Below are positions 33,852-46,190 of a DNA stretch of 64,000 nt, one piece after another. Under the pieces are notes generated by a model. The model saw only the letters and a list, made by a program, of their open reading frames with translations. It was not told the origin of the DNA and searched no databases. Position numbers and translations under genes: made by a program. Source of the stretch: Begonia masoniana (Eukaryota > Streptophyta > Magnoliopsida > Cucurbitales > Begoniaceae); NCBI GenBank assembly GCA_022432975.1, contig CM039502.1, forward strand, positions 71,446,573-71,510,572, in the 5' to 3' direction. The first letter of the stretch is position 1. The number at the start of each line of letters is the position of its first letter.

Positions 33852-34372
33852 TCAACGGCTACCAAATGAGGAGCATAGCGGGATAGCGACTCGAACCTCT
33901 GAACATACTCGGCCACTGATCCAAATTGCCGGAGTCGAGCAAATTCGATCATCTTCTTCTTCCTCATGCTGCGATCGAAGTATTTCTTGTAGAAAATTCT
34001 TTTGAATCCTTCCTAACTCAATGCCATGGTAGCAGACTGCACCGTGTCCCACCAGAATCCAGCATTTTTGGTGAGATAGAACGAGGCACATATCACTTTC
34101 TTGTTCTCCTCCACTTCGGCATAGTTGAACATTTTCTCTATCGCCCGGATCCATTCCTCCGCGTGAGTAGGATCTGTTGATAATCCATCGAAAACAGGCG
34201 GCTTGAGTCGCCGGAATCTCTCTCCACTAGAGTCACGTGAAGCGTTTGCATGGTTGTTCCCATTATCGGCCATCATGCGTTCCATCATACGTGACTGAAC
34301 GCCGACTAGCTCGGTTAAACGATCGAGGACGTCGCCTCTGTCATTTGCATAACCTTGATTCCCTCTCACCAT
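33852..34372 (-). pseudogene. gypsy-2 gag
   Basis: Starts at MVRGNQGYANDRG (34372). It has HAEEWIRAIEKMFNYAEV and then shifts frame near 34050; the continuation includes a region like FARLRQFGSVAEYVQRFESL at about 33900-33960. Capsid-like domain, truncated by frameshifts. The interval 33751-33851 links it to the zinc knuckle. Confidence 0.82.
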
Positions 34373-34495
34373 TCTAGAAAATCCTATACGAAATAACGAA
34401 CTCAACTTAATAAACAAAACGGGTACAAAAACTTAAACACTTACAGTTGGTGGAGCGATCTCACGTGGCGGATTGCGCAGTCAGACATTTTACAG

Positions 34496-35353
34496 GAAAC
34501 ATTTTCATGACTTTCAGAGAAAACATGTATGCATGAACATTCATAGACAGGCGACAGAATAGTAATAAGCAGGATATAAAACAGAACACACTTAACCTAA
34601 AACATAACCTATGGTTTAACTACCCAACAAAAATCCCGACAACATAAATCCTAGTACCTCCGTATTGTAGGGCCTTAAGGGCCAAACCTATACGTAAGAA
34701 CTTACCTGTTGCTGTAGAGTTGCAAGTCTTGAACGTCTCGGTTATACACGGACTTAAAACATGAACGTAAGGAAAATTAACATAGCTACAAATGCTAACT
34801 AATAACTTAGTAGAATAAGCTTCAACTCCATTTAGACCTTTAGAAAACAAACCAATGTGTTTTCATGTAAACACAGTGAGTTCACTCCAACTATCGTAAC
34901 CTTTAACTTCCCCAAAAGTCACATCTTAACTTGTCCAAACTCGTTAACTAGGTTAGATGATTACCTTTGCTGAAGGAAACAGAAGAAAACAGGAGAAATA
35001 AGTTTTGGAAATTTGTCTCAGTCGTCTGGAAAAGAGAAAACAGAGGAAGAGAAGATGGAGAAATGGAAGGTTTCACGTAGGAGAGAAGGGAAGGCAGGAA
35101 GAGAGAGAGAAGACTTGTCTTCTTCAACAAGTTGCCAAGTGTCATTCATCCATTGGTTTTCTTCCACCAACCTTAATTGCTTCCCAATTTACCCCTCCAT
35201 TCAATTTCAACTAATTTGTTAATTAGTCCCTCAACCCGGTTTTTCCATTAAACACGCCAACGATTCATTAAAACATTCATCGCATTTATATAAAAATTCA
35301 TCCTGCGAAATAATTTGGGGAATAATTACAACGGCATAATGCCAGGTGTTACA
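34496..35353 (-). repeat. gypsy-2 5' LTR, truncated to 858 bp
   Basis: Matches only 15626-16482 of the 3' LTR. The other 1.6 kb, including the palindrome cassette, the LTR end and the primer-binding site, is missing, so gag leader sequence abuts mid-LTR sequence at about 34495. The donor AGGTAAGT (34700-34707) and GGCC hairpin (34666-34684) remain. Confidence 0.88.
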
Positions 35354-35480
35354 CTTATGCTCAGAAGCTGTCGAACAATCGAGTCTCAACCTTCGCCGGT
35401 GAAGACAGTCATCCTCCGTTCACAGATTGCTGATCTTCAGAGTCTCCACCTCGCACTGTCCACTGATCTGCTTTCTCCTG

Positions 35481-37024
35481 TGTTGTGAAAAATAGTTCGC
35501 AAGTGTACGAGTCGCAACAAGTAATATAATGATAGATAGAGTGTCGAACCCACGAGGACTTGTAATTAATAATCGAAATAATTAATCTTAATTCTAAATT
35601 GAACACACGTTTTATGATTTCAAGGATTGAAAGTAAATTGAATAATTCAAGCAATTAAAATAAACTAATGTAAAATATCAAAGCAGATAAAATAGGATTA
35701 AATCAAATTGATAAAGACCTAGGTACTACGATTTCACCAAGACAACAATTATTTCAGTCCTTCGTAACTAAATTCATAAATATTCTTCCTATGTTGATGA
35801 TCGATTTCACTAAATTCTAATACAATCTCTCTCGAGCATTGCGTAGTTTATCTGATTAATGGGTTATCACTTCTCAGTCTCAAATTCTACATTAATCAAA
35901 TACAAGTAAATTAAGAAATCACATTGATCACATCAATACCGTAGCTATCTCTAGCCTACGTATATTTATGACATTAATTTCAGTGCGTGGGTATTTATCA
36001 CCTCTTAGTCTCAAAACATCCCAAAATTCATGTACAGATTGGCCAGAAATTTACAGGCTTTAAGAACAAAATTAAATGCGCCAACAATATTGGAAGAAAT
36101 ATTCATAAAATATAATTAAACGAAGAACATAAAATAAACATCGTCTGGCTACATCGTAGCCCTAGAATAAAAAGTTAGTTCATGCTAAAATAGAAGAAAA
36201 TACAAATAATATTAAAGAAGTTCATAATTAATAAATCAAAGGAAAATAGAAAAACTATATTGTGATGTCTCTGAATAGTCGTCTTGCTGCTCCTGAAATT
36301 GTTAATCTCTCAATCTCCAAAATCGCCTTCTGCTCTCTTGCTTGCCAAATCGCCGAATGAATTCTGCCTCTTTTTTTTTTTAGGTTTTTAATTCCTTCTC
36401 TTTGATATATCAATGGATAAGATTTAATGTTCCCTTCGATTAACGGTGCAGATTAAAAGAGATCAGCTTTCCAAAATCATCGGCGATCGATCGCCCCTTG
36501 TTTCCTTATTTTCCTTCAGCCAATCAAGTGCGGTGAACGATCGCTTCTTCTTTGTATTAACTTTCCTTCTTTTCAGCCGATCGATCTCCGAAGTGTGGCG
36601 ATCGATCGGTACCTTCTCTGTTTTCTTGCGTAAATCTTCACAAAAATTCTTCTCTCCAGCCGATCGATCGCAGAAATGCACGTGCGATCGGCATCTTCTC
36701 TCCAGCCGATCGATCACCTGGAAAGAGCGATCGATCGGCACCTGTTCTGTGTGTAGTTTCGCCAATTCATTGTAAAGTTCTGTCGATCAATCGCAGCAAT
36801 GAGCGATCAATCGGTATGTTTTCTGTTTCTCTCCTCCATCGATTTTCACTTCTTTCTTTTCTTTCAATTTTTGTTCCTCTTCTTCTTTTCTTCCTTCCCC
36901 CTGTTCTAATCAAATCTTCTGCATACTTTCACAAAATATATCAAATCTCTTCAAACACTTGTCAAAAACTTATCGAATCAAGTGTAAAAAAATATAAATA
37001 AGTGTGTAAAATACACACTTATCA
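35481..37024 (-). repeat. Athila 3' LTR, 1544 bp
   Basis: On the plus strand it begins TGTTGTGAAAAATAG and ends CACTTATCA. It aligns with 46191-47781 with scattered differences and a few indels. A GATCGATCG hairpin cluster occupies 36480-36800. Confidence 0.93.
36480..36800. repeat. GATCGATCG hairpin cluster in the Athila LTR
   Basis: At least four inverted pairs are seen, for example CCGATCGATC...GCGATCGATCGGC near 36709-36740 and CCGATCGATC...GCGATCGATCGG near 36578-36609. The spacer is often an AATGAG-like or GTGTG sequence, and the second arm is followed by CACCTTCTCTG or similar. The other LTR has the same cluster at about 47195-47575. Confidence 0.85.
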
Positions 37025-38529
37025 CACCCCCAAACTTGAATAAAAGCTTGTCCTCAAGCGAACAAAAATACAGCTCAGTTAAAACAAAGAGATAATCTCA
37101 AACAAATATAAAATGCTCAACATACTGTAATGGTCAAACAATCTGAATCAGGGTTTTTTTTGGTAAATCGTCTCAGCTTAAACAAATTCATATTAAAAAC
37201 ACCGAGTTTAACACTTTCCAAAAGAAATAACTCATAATAGCACATTGACAATAGCTTACATAGAAATCTTCGTGTGTGTGCGTTCATTCTTTTTTTCTCC
37301 TAATCGTTGGTTCTATTAATGTAGCTACAGGCAGGGAATGTATTCTCATTTCGCTCGGGAATCACTCCATTCACTCTAATCATTCACCAGCTTTGCCTAC
37401 TATCCAACTAATAGCAATTATCCATTAACCAAAATAAAAGTCGATAGGTCTTTAAAAGCTTATAATGTAGGGCGAGGTTAAAAAGGTAGACATTTTAGGG
37501 ATACAAACGTATAATCAGAGAACAACCCATCCTTATTTTCCCCACTCATTATTTTCTTCTCAGTATTCGCTCACTCATTGAACTTGTTCAAACTTTCCTT
37601 TGATCTCTCACCCCCAAACTTACTTCATTCAATATCATTCAGCTAAACTCCTTTGTCATGGCTACAAAGTAAAATACAACAAACTGGAAAATACAACGAA
37701 ACTTTCAAACTATTTTTTGGTTTTTCGTTCGTTTTTTTTTTTTATACACAACTCAGAATAACAATAGCAAAACAATGCAAAGCAAAAAATAAATCAACAG
37801 ATGACAAAGGAATTTGTTTTCATCCTCACCACTACATTCCCCTACTCTACTTCAAATATATCAATAAAACTCGTGTTCTCTTAGAAAAGGTAGGAAAATC
37901 TATATGCGGCTAGGCTGACATAGGTACAATTGAATGGTAAATAATCGGCTCAAAAGGGTGACTATGGGTGTCATTGGATGACACAAAATGGTTAGCTATG
38001 AAGGCTCAAACAGTTCAATGATGGCCTAAGTCATTCTTTTATTCGTGAAAACTTCAAATTGCATTCGTGAATATCAGGCAAAACTAAGAAGGATTTTCCT
38101 CACAATGTCTTCGTATAAAAGCATTTGACTGGAGTTACACTCCCTCACCGTGTTTATGCTCGTTCACTCCCTTATAGTGTTTGGGTTTCACTCTCAGTAG
38201 ACTACACAAATATCACCAATACATAGGATCAAATAAGAATAAAACGTGCTCAAAGTTGTGAAGATAGCTATGTCTCCTCTAATCAATGCAAACTAAAACA
38301 AATTACTCTTTTACTCAGTATATCGCAAGAAGTTTAAAACATGAATTTATTCCATTTAAATAATCATTGACACCTCAACCAAGAATTCAGAATGCATAAC
38401 CATATGAAATGTAGTAGAGTAATATAGCAGATAATTCAGTCAAACTAAAAGCACCCCCAAACTTAAAATCAACATTGTCCTCAATGTACGCAAAACATAC
38501 AAGAAAAATAAGAAAAGGATTAGGGTACC
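37025..38529 (-). other. Athila 3' noncoding region with three polypurine-like tracts
   Basis: No coding sequence. The minus-strand motif AAGTTTGGGGGTG occurs three times: 37025-37037 (adjacent to the LTR, the expected polypurine tract), 37609-37621 and 38452-38464. The first and third are followed on the plus strand by related TTGTCCTCAA-like sequence, so the region looks partly duplicated. Confidence 0.8.
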
Positions 38530-39857
38530 TCAAGTTGAGCCTGGCATGTCGTCGTCCTCATCCCCTGGTGGAGGGGTATACGGCTGAAATAACTGCTCTG
38601 GATAATAAGGAAAAGGTGGACTCGATTGGGTTGAGTAGCCATGGTGAGCATTAAACGCGTCCAGGTACTGAGCCGTAAATTGAGCATGCGCCAGTTGGCG
38701 TGACTGGAGGTCGATCAGGCGATGCTCCACTTGGGATTGCCGAGTCATCAACGTTTCCATCATGTGCCCAAGATCATCCAAAGCGTAAGAACGTGGAGGA
38801 ATAGCTGAAGAGGAAGAGGCATCGCCAGAGACAGACTGACTGTCATAGCGCCGTTTAAGGCGCGCCTCTCTATGAGCTTGTCTTTCGCGTGCCACGTCAG
38901 GATTTGCATAGGGGGAGAAGCGAGAATGAGGAAGACTCCGTATGCGAGGTAAAGGCATTTACTGGGGAGGGATGACCGCATTGACATCATTTTCAATGAA
39001 CTCTAAGCCATTAGTGCGAGCTCTCCCATAAGGCCAAATTGTGATGCGTGCAATATTCGGTGAGCTATACACCGCCGGCTGGATCCATGGTTCGTCGGTG
39101 GAGCTGATAGGGACATTGGCGGCTGCCCATAGATGTGTGATTAGAACCGGGTGTACATGCCCACCAGTGCCAGACCCTTTACTGCATGAGATAATGTTTT
39201 GGTGGATCAGCTGCCCGACATTGATTGACCGCCCTGTGAGAATGCAGTAGAGCACCACTACCCGTTCTTTAGTTAATTCTTATTTCTGCGAAGTGGGCAT
39301 CAAGTTGCCTCGGATAAATTTGCACCATGCTTATGCGTAGCGATTGAGGCAGTTGAGATAATGTGAAGTGGTTTAGCACGGTCTTGTGTAGAATAAATCC
39401 AAGTAGAGCCCCTGTGACCCATCTCACATAGAATTAACTCATAATTCGGACCGACATCCATCATCGTTTGAAAGTCGTCCGGTGCGTCATTGTCTAGGCC
39501 CAGATAAGTATCGATGGCTTTAGCTGAAAAATTGATGAGTTTATTCCGAACTCTTATTGGCCCCTCAGTGTCGCCTGCTTTGATATTGACATAAAATTTG
39601 CGAACGGCATTCACGTTCGCGTCACCTCCTAGAACAGCAAGTGTCTCCCATCGTCGTCCTTGGAGTGTGGTCAAAATGTGTCCGTCAAGCTCTGAAGGTT
39701 GGAATTGGACTTCACATATAATCGCTTTGTCTTTGGTCATGAATTCCTTAAAATAATTGGCCGCGGCGGGACTGATAAATGAATGTTGGATGGGGCCGAA
39801 AGCTACTGAGCAAGTATTGGCTCGTGATCGTTTTGGCGGCATTGTGGAAGAGTTCAC
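38530..39857 (-). pseudogene. Athila accessory ORF (ATHILA/plant transposon-protein type)
   Basis: Three pieces read in order: 39300-39857 (MPPKRSRANTC..., with a VRKFYVNIK stretch), 38959-39258 (LTGRSINVGQLIHQNI), and 38530-38958 (a coiled-coil-prone segment with MMETLMTRQSQVEHRL and a proline-rich acidic tail). Stops separate them. The position, between integrase and 3' LTR, is that of the env-like ORF in Athila elements, but no signal peptide or membrane segment is visible here. Similar in type to the broken ORF at 305-2513. Function unknown. Confidence 0.75.
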
Positions 39858-40871
39858 AAAATAGATAACCTGTCACTGCACATATGAACCAAACAAATCC
39901 AACAAGCATACATACGTATGACAGTTAAGCACTTGGAGAAAAAAAATGAATAAATTGGAAGAAACATAATGCATAATTACCAAGTCTACTTGATTCAGTC
40001 AATTCACCGAACAATTGGTGGGCATATATAATACCGGTGGAACTATAGCTAAACAATAATAGTGCTCATCCTCAAAATGAAACAAAAACACAACAGCACT
40101 AGCAATTGGATGATCACACCAAGCCAACAGTTAATGATTGCCAAAGAGTTGCATAAAATGACCAAAACTAGAGCGAAAAACGGGCGAGCAGTCAGAAACT
40201 CCACAGTGCGAGAAAAAGAAAAGAGGTCAGTGAGAGAGATGTACCTGTAGTGAAAGAGCCGATTGGGTGTCTCTGAAAATGTCGTTAGGAAAGACCCACA
40301 ATTTGTGCCGAACGCTCGCGGGTGAGAAGGGAGAAAAGGGGTTAGGGATTTGAATCAGCGAGAGAGAAATGTGAGGGTTGCGAATGTTCGCCAGCTATTA
40401 AAATGAAATTAGAAGCGCCTATCGATCGCCTGGAATGAGCGAACGATCGGCACCTCTTCTGTTTTGCAAAATAAAATAGGCATGCTGCGCCGAACGCTTG
40501 CCAAAATGAGCGAACGTTTGGCACCCTCTCTGTTTCAGAGAAGCGAAAATTCCCTTTTTTTTTTTGTTTTTGTTTTTTTGTTTTTTTTTTACCAAATACT
40601 TAACTAATAAGATAAACTACAAATAACTTAGTAAAATGAAGAAATGCAAACGAAAAATGCAACTACGAAAAATGAAGTAAAAAGAAAATAAAAATAAAGA
40701 AATAAAAATAGAGGAAAAGAAAAAAATAAAATAAAGGAAAATAGATAACTAATGGGTTACCTCCTACCGAGTGCGTGTTTTAACGTCATCAGCTTGACGA
40801 TGTGCTGCGTCAAAATTAATTGAGAAGGAGAACAGATTTTGCACAGTCGAATACACCGCCCCAATAGGGTT
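39858..40871 (-). other. Athila noncoding spacer between integrase and accessory ORF
   Basis: No gene is seen. It contains two hairpin-like pairs related to the LTR clusters: at 40425-40460 (TATCGATCGC...GCGAACGATCGGC) and 40490-40525 (CGAACGCTTGCC...GCGAACGTTTGGC). T-rich (40554-40590) and A-rich (40660-40745) runs follow. Confidence 0.7.
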
Positions 40872-41882
40872 TTAATCTTTGACCGTTAACCTTGAAAGTC
40901 GATTGATCTTCACCTTGAATTTCAACAGTACCATGAGGAAACACTGTAATAACGGTGAATGGGCCTGACCACCGTGATTTGAGTTTTCCGGGAAATAACC
41001 GAAGTCGAGAATTAAATAATAGTACTTGCTGGCCTGGTGAAATTCTTTCAAGACAATATGTTTATCATGCCACACCTTTGTCTTTTCTTTATAAATTCTC
41101 GAATTCTCATAAGCTTCTCGTCGAAATTCATCAAGCTCGTTTAACTGTAATATTCGTGCTTCACCAGCTGCTTGTGACTCCAAGTTGATTTTTTTTATAG
41201 CCCATAAGGCTCGATGCTCTAACTCCACTGGAAGATGACATGCTTTGCCGAACACCAAACGATATGGGGACGTACTTAATGGTGTTTTAAAAGCTGTTCT
41301 ATATGCCCAAAGAGAATCATCTAGCTTTCGGGACCAATCCTTACGAGATGAACTTACCGTCTTTTCCAGAATTTGCTTGATCTCTCTATTCGAAACCTCG
41401 GTTTGACCATTAGATTGCGGATGATAACCGAGAGCCTTGCGATGCTTTACACCATATTTCAACAATAAAGCTTCGAATTGCTTATTACAAAAATGCGTAC
41501 CTTCATCACTGATAATAGCCCGAGAAGTACCGAATCGTGTAAAAATATTTTTGCGAAGAAAATTGAGTACCACCTTACTGTCATTAGTTGGGGTAGCAGA
41601 AGCCTCCACCCATTTTGATACATAATCGATTGCCAGGAGAATATATTTATGATTGAAAGAAGTAGGAAACAGACCCATGAAATCGATTCCCCAAACATCA
41701 AATAATTCAACCTCCACAATATTGGTCAAAGGCATCTCATCTCGGCGTGAAATATTGCCAGTACGTTGGCAGCGGTCACAGGACATAGCAAATAAATGAG
41801 CATCTTTAAAAAGGGTAGGCCAAAAAGAAACCACATTGTAATATCTTTGCTGCTGTTCTCTTGCCACCAAAATGGCCTCCAC
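40872..41882 (-). pseudogene. Athila integrase
   Basis: 336 residues open. [17 protein letters not shown] is the end of the zinc region. The catalytic triad is visible: Asp in WGIDFMG, Asp in IISDEGTHF, and Glu in [31 protein letters not shown] is the conserved C-terminal part. It overlaps in another frame with the end of the upstream RT-RH reading frame, so a frameshift separates them. Confidence 0.92.
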
Positions 41883-43400
41883 ACTCTAGTGAATGACAAT
41901 ACTTTAATATATCTTCCACCTCGTCTTTCGGAATACACCGCCGTATAACATGATCCGCACAATGCTTGTAAAGAAAGGGATCATCCCAATAATATCTTTT
42001 AACATCAGCAAAAAATTTCTTCCTCTTATAAGCTGAAGGCTCGACAGGCAGAACACCACTAGCAAGGAAATTGACAATATCGGTGTACCATGGTATATTA
42101 ACGACGCTAAAAAGTTGTTCATCGGGAAATGTATCAACAATAGGTACTCCACCATCTGTCACATGTTCTTGAGGTTCGAGTCTTGACGGGTGATCTGCCA
42201 CTAGATTTTCTGTGCCCTTTTTATCTCTAATTTCCAGATCGAACTCTTGTAGTAGTAAAACCCATCGAATGAGGCGAGGCTTTGCATCTTTCTTAACCAT
42301 AAGGTATTTAATGGCTGAATGATCAGTGAAAACTATTACCTTATTACCAATAAGGTATGGCCGAAATTTATCAAAAGCGAAGACCACTGCAAGTAATTCC
42401 TTTTCCGTGGTGGCATAATACAACTGGGCATCATTGAGGACGTGACTGGCGTAATAAATAGTGTGAAACAGTTTATCTTTGCGCTGCCCCAAAACTGCTC
42501 CAATGGCAAAGTCACTTGCATCGCTCATGATTTCAAATGGAAGATCCCAATCTGGCGCTACAACAATGGGTGCAAAAGTGAGCTTTTCTTTCAATAAATT
42601 GAATGCAACTAAACACTCGTCATCAAAATGGAATTCTACCCCTTTTTCCAGCAAATTACATAATGGCTTGGTGATCTTGCTAAAGTCCTTGATGAATCGA
42701 CGATAAAATCCGGCGTGTCCCAAAAAACTCCTCACTCCCTTAACTGAAATAGGGGGTGGTAGCTTCTCAATCGTATCAATCTTGGCACGATCCACTTCTA
42801 TCCCTTTGGATGATATTCGATGGCCTAATATAATACCTTCACGTACCATGAAATGACATTTTTCCCAATTTAACACCAAATTTGTTTCCGCACAACGTTG
42901 AAGCACCATATTCAGATTCTCCAGACAATGATCAAAAGAAGACCCAAAAACAGAAAAATCATCCATAAATACCTCAATAATGCGTTCAACCATGTTAGAA
43001 AATATTGCTATCATGCATCGTTGAGAAGTGGCCGGAGCGTTACAAAGACCAAATGGCATCCGTCGAAATGCAAAGGTGCCATATGGGCATGTAAATGTAG
43101 TTTTCTCTTGGTCTTCGGGAGCTATGGAAATTTGATTGTATCCAGAGTAACCATCAAGAAAACAATAAAAGTCGTGGCCTGCGAGCCTGTCAAGCATCTA
43201 ATCAATAAATGGTAGCGGGAAGTGATCTTTTCGTGTAGCCTTGTTTAATTTCCTATAATCCATACATATGCGCCAACCGGTAACAGTGTGAGTCAGAATT
43301 AGCTCATTATTTGTATTTTTCACAACTGTCATCCCGTCCTTTTTCGGTACAACTTGAACAGGGCGCTAACCCATGGACTGTCAGAAATTGGATATATCAC
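41806..43400 (-). pseudogene. Athila reverse transcriptase and RNase H
   Basis: The open part 41806-43197 has [23 protein letters not shown] in conserved pieces, the catalytic [10 protein letters not shown] and RNase H with [15 protein letters not shown]. It continues to a zinc-region start ([19 protein letters not shown]). Upstream, 43200-43400 holds the RT start ([15 protein letters not shown]) broken by stops. Confidence 0.9.
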
Positions 43401-43412
43401 CCCGGCATCTAA

Positions 43413-44853
43413 CTACTTTAAGATTTCTTTGCGCACTACTTCTTTCATGGTGGGGTAGAGACGTCGTTGATGTTCCACTGATGGTTTATGGCCTTCCTCC
43501 ATAAGAATTCTATGTATACAAAAAGATGAGTTTATTCCCTTTAAATCTGCCAAACTCAACCCAATTGCCGATTTAAATTTTCGGAGAACTCGGAGTAATT
43601 TCTCTTCTTCTTCTGTAGATAAATCAGTGAAAATGATTACCGGTAACAAAGATGGGGCCTGTAAGTATGCATATTTTAAATGGGCAAGCAGTGTCTTCAG
43701 TTCTAACACCGGTGGTTGCTCAATGGATGGTAACGTGCGTGATGGGCCTTCCCCCAAATTTTCATAATACTTCCTCTTATTCGGCTCAAATGAGTCCATC
43801 CACATCACATAACCATGGGCGTCCTTGTCCTCTTCTAGAAAATAATTCTGCTCAAACATACATGCTTTTAAAGGGTCATCTGGTTGACGTGCAACTTCAT
43901 CTATTGTGGACTCGGTAACTTCAACACGAAAAACATCACTCCTATCCCCTGGATACTGCATAGCTTTAAAGACATTAAATTTGACTTCTTCATCCTGCAC
44001 TCTCAAACTCAATTCACCTTTTTATACATCAATAAGTGCACAACCCATAGCAAGGAACGGTCGAACTAAAATAATCGGCACATTTCGATCTTTTTCCATA
44101 TCAAGCACAATAAAATCAGCAGGGAATATGAATTTATCTACCTTTACGAACACATCTTCAATAATTCCCCTTGGGTGTTTAAGGGAGCGATCAGCCATCA
44201 ATAATGTAACCTCTGTCGGCTTTACTTCGCCTAGATTGAGTTTTCGGAATATAGACAAGGGCATCAAATTAATACTCGCCCCCCAAATCGCATAGTGCCC
44301 TGGTAAATACAGAATTGCCAATCTCGCAGGGTACCGTAAAACTTTCCGGATCTTTTAATTTTTGAGGGAGTTTCTTCTGAATGATTGCACTGCACTCTTC
44401 TGAAAGAGCAATAATACCACACTTCTTTATTTTCCACTTGTGGGAGAAAATATCTTTCATAAATTTTGCATAACTCGGCATTTTCTTTAACGAATCAACA
44501 AACGAAATATTAATATGGAGCTTCTTGAAAACATCAAGGAATTGAGAAAATTGTTTATCCAGCTTCACATTTTTCAATCTTTGTGGAAACGGCACCGGAG
44601 GTGGTGGATGAGATGGTGGTGACTTTTGAACTTGACCGGCATTGGGCTCCTCATTAATAGCTTGTGGCACGTGTTTCTCCTTTTGCAATGGTTCAACTAC
44701 TGTTCCCTTTGGAGTGGTGATTGGATTACAATGGTCTTTCGGATTCACCTCTGTGTTACAGGGTAGTGAGCCTTGAGGCCTTCCATTAATAATGCTTGCA
44801 AATTGACCAAGTTGATTTTCAAGACTACGAACTTGAGCTGATTGATTTTGCAT
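43413..44853 (-). pseudogene. Athila protease and linker region
   Basis: 44269-44853 ends with VFTRALCDLG; the next frame at 44022-44321 continues with INLMPLSIFRKLNLGE, so the protease active site (CDLGASINLMP in the family) is split by a frameshift. 43413-44012 is the protease-RT linker with YPTMKEVVRKEIL at its end. Confidence 0.85.
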
Positions 44854-45034
44854 AACAGTACGAGTCGGTCATAAACTTCGTAAGGGCTGTTTCAAGGTCA
44901 TTTTTCTTTTCAACTGGTTAAGATGGACCGGGTTGAGATGCTTGAGGCATTTGCATCGCATTTTGAGAATTCCTCCATGAAAAATTCGGGTGTTGTCGCC
45001 ATCCTGGGTTATAAGTGTTGGAATTGGGATTATT

Positions 45035-46077
45035 TTACCGATTAAAATTACCCATATAGTTAGCTTGCTCTGCGGGTTCACTCGACATAGGATTGCCCTC
45101 TTGACATTCTTCACTCAAATGTGGTCCTTGACACCATTGACAGTTAACTGTTGACGTTTTCCTTACACTCGCAGCCATATGAGATTCTTGGAATTGTTTA
45201 GCTAATGAAGCAACTTGTAGAGTTAAAGCTTTCATAGCCTCGAGTTCAGGAGTACCCGTTGTGCGCTTCCTAATTGATCGCTCCAGTGGACATTGGTCAT
45301 TATTAAGCGCTAATTCCTCTAATAGATTATAAATGGCTTCCTCAGTTTGTCTCATCGAAGCACCACCTGCAGCTGCATTGACTAAAGTTTTCGTAGATGC
45401 AGAAAGTCTCACATAAAAAGTTTGAATATGCATCCATCTCGGTAGGCCATGGTTAGTACACTTTCGTAACATATCCTTGAAGCGTGCCCATGCCACATAT
45501 AATGTTTCTCCATCAAATTGGCTGAAGTTGATTATCTCATTGCGAAGTTTAGCAATCTTCTCAAAAGGAAAGAACTTAGATAAAAATTTCTGGCATAACT
45601 CTTCCCAAGTAGTAATAGAATTAGCTGGCAAAGAGTTAAGCCAATTCTTTGCACGATCCCGTAATGAGAATGAAAATAAACGAAGCCTCACTGCATCATC
45701 CCACACATTGTGATATCTGAAAGTGTCGCACACTTCTAAAAAATTTGCAATATGTTCTTTGGGGTCCTCAGAAGGTAATCCACTAAACTGAGATTGCTGA
45801 TCATGTGCAAGGTCCCCGATTTAATTTCAAAATTAGCAGCAATAGCCGGTTTTCGAATAGCTGAGTGCACTCCGGATACAGTAGGTATAACATAATCCAG
45901 TAAGGTCCGGGTCTCAGCATTCACAAGTGGACGATTCTCAATATTGTCTTCTCTGTTATCTCCTATAATGACACGCGTTGATTGAATAGCCTCTCTTCTC
46001 TCTTTACGATGTTGTCGACACGTACGCTCGAGCTCAAGATTAAGTGGTAGAAGATTAGCGTTTCCTTCTTTACGCAT
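45035..46077 (-). pseudogene. Athila gag
   Basis: 45736-46077 is the N-terminal part ([13 protein letters not shown]). A frameshift near 45800 leads to 45035-45733, the capsid region with [34 protein letters not shown] and a knuckle-like [13 protein letters not shown]. The linker 44854-45034 is broken. Gag packages the element RNA. Confidence 0.88.
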
Positions 46078-46171
46078 GCACCTGAAAATAACACGAAATT
46101 AAACAAATAAAATAAATATAATTCAAAATAAAACTAAAACTAATTAATGCGATATCAATAATTAAGTCACC

Positions 46172-46188
46172 GGCAACGGCGCCAAAAA
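46172..46188 (-). other. Athila primer-binding site (tRNA-Asp)
   Basis: TTTGGCGCCGTTGCCGG on the minus strand, directly beyond the LTR end. TGGCGCCGTTGCCGG is the tRNA-Asp complement used by Athila-type elements. Confidence 0.92.
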
Positions 46189-46190
46189 CT

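Larger units (their letters stand above)
14025..35353 (-). mobile_element. gypsy-2, Tekay/Del-like LTR retrotransposon with two nested insertions
   Basis: Minus-strand element bounded by a complete 3' LTR (14025-16482) and a truncated 5' LTR (34496-35353). Flanks are cttct (14020-14024) and cttat (35354-35358). The coding order on the minus strand is gag, protease, RT, RNase H, integrase, matching Ty3/gypsy. Gypsy-1 (16641-26661) and a solo LTR (28163-31586) are inserted in it; removing them restores continuity on both sides. Confidence 0.85.

Noticed and set aside
36446..36775. Open frames on both strands in the Athila LTR
   Set aside because: They follow the GATCGATCG palindromes; the copy in the other LTR does not keep the frame.
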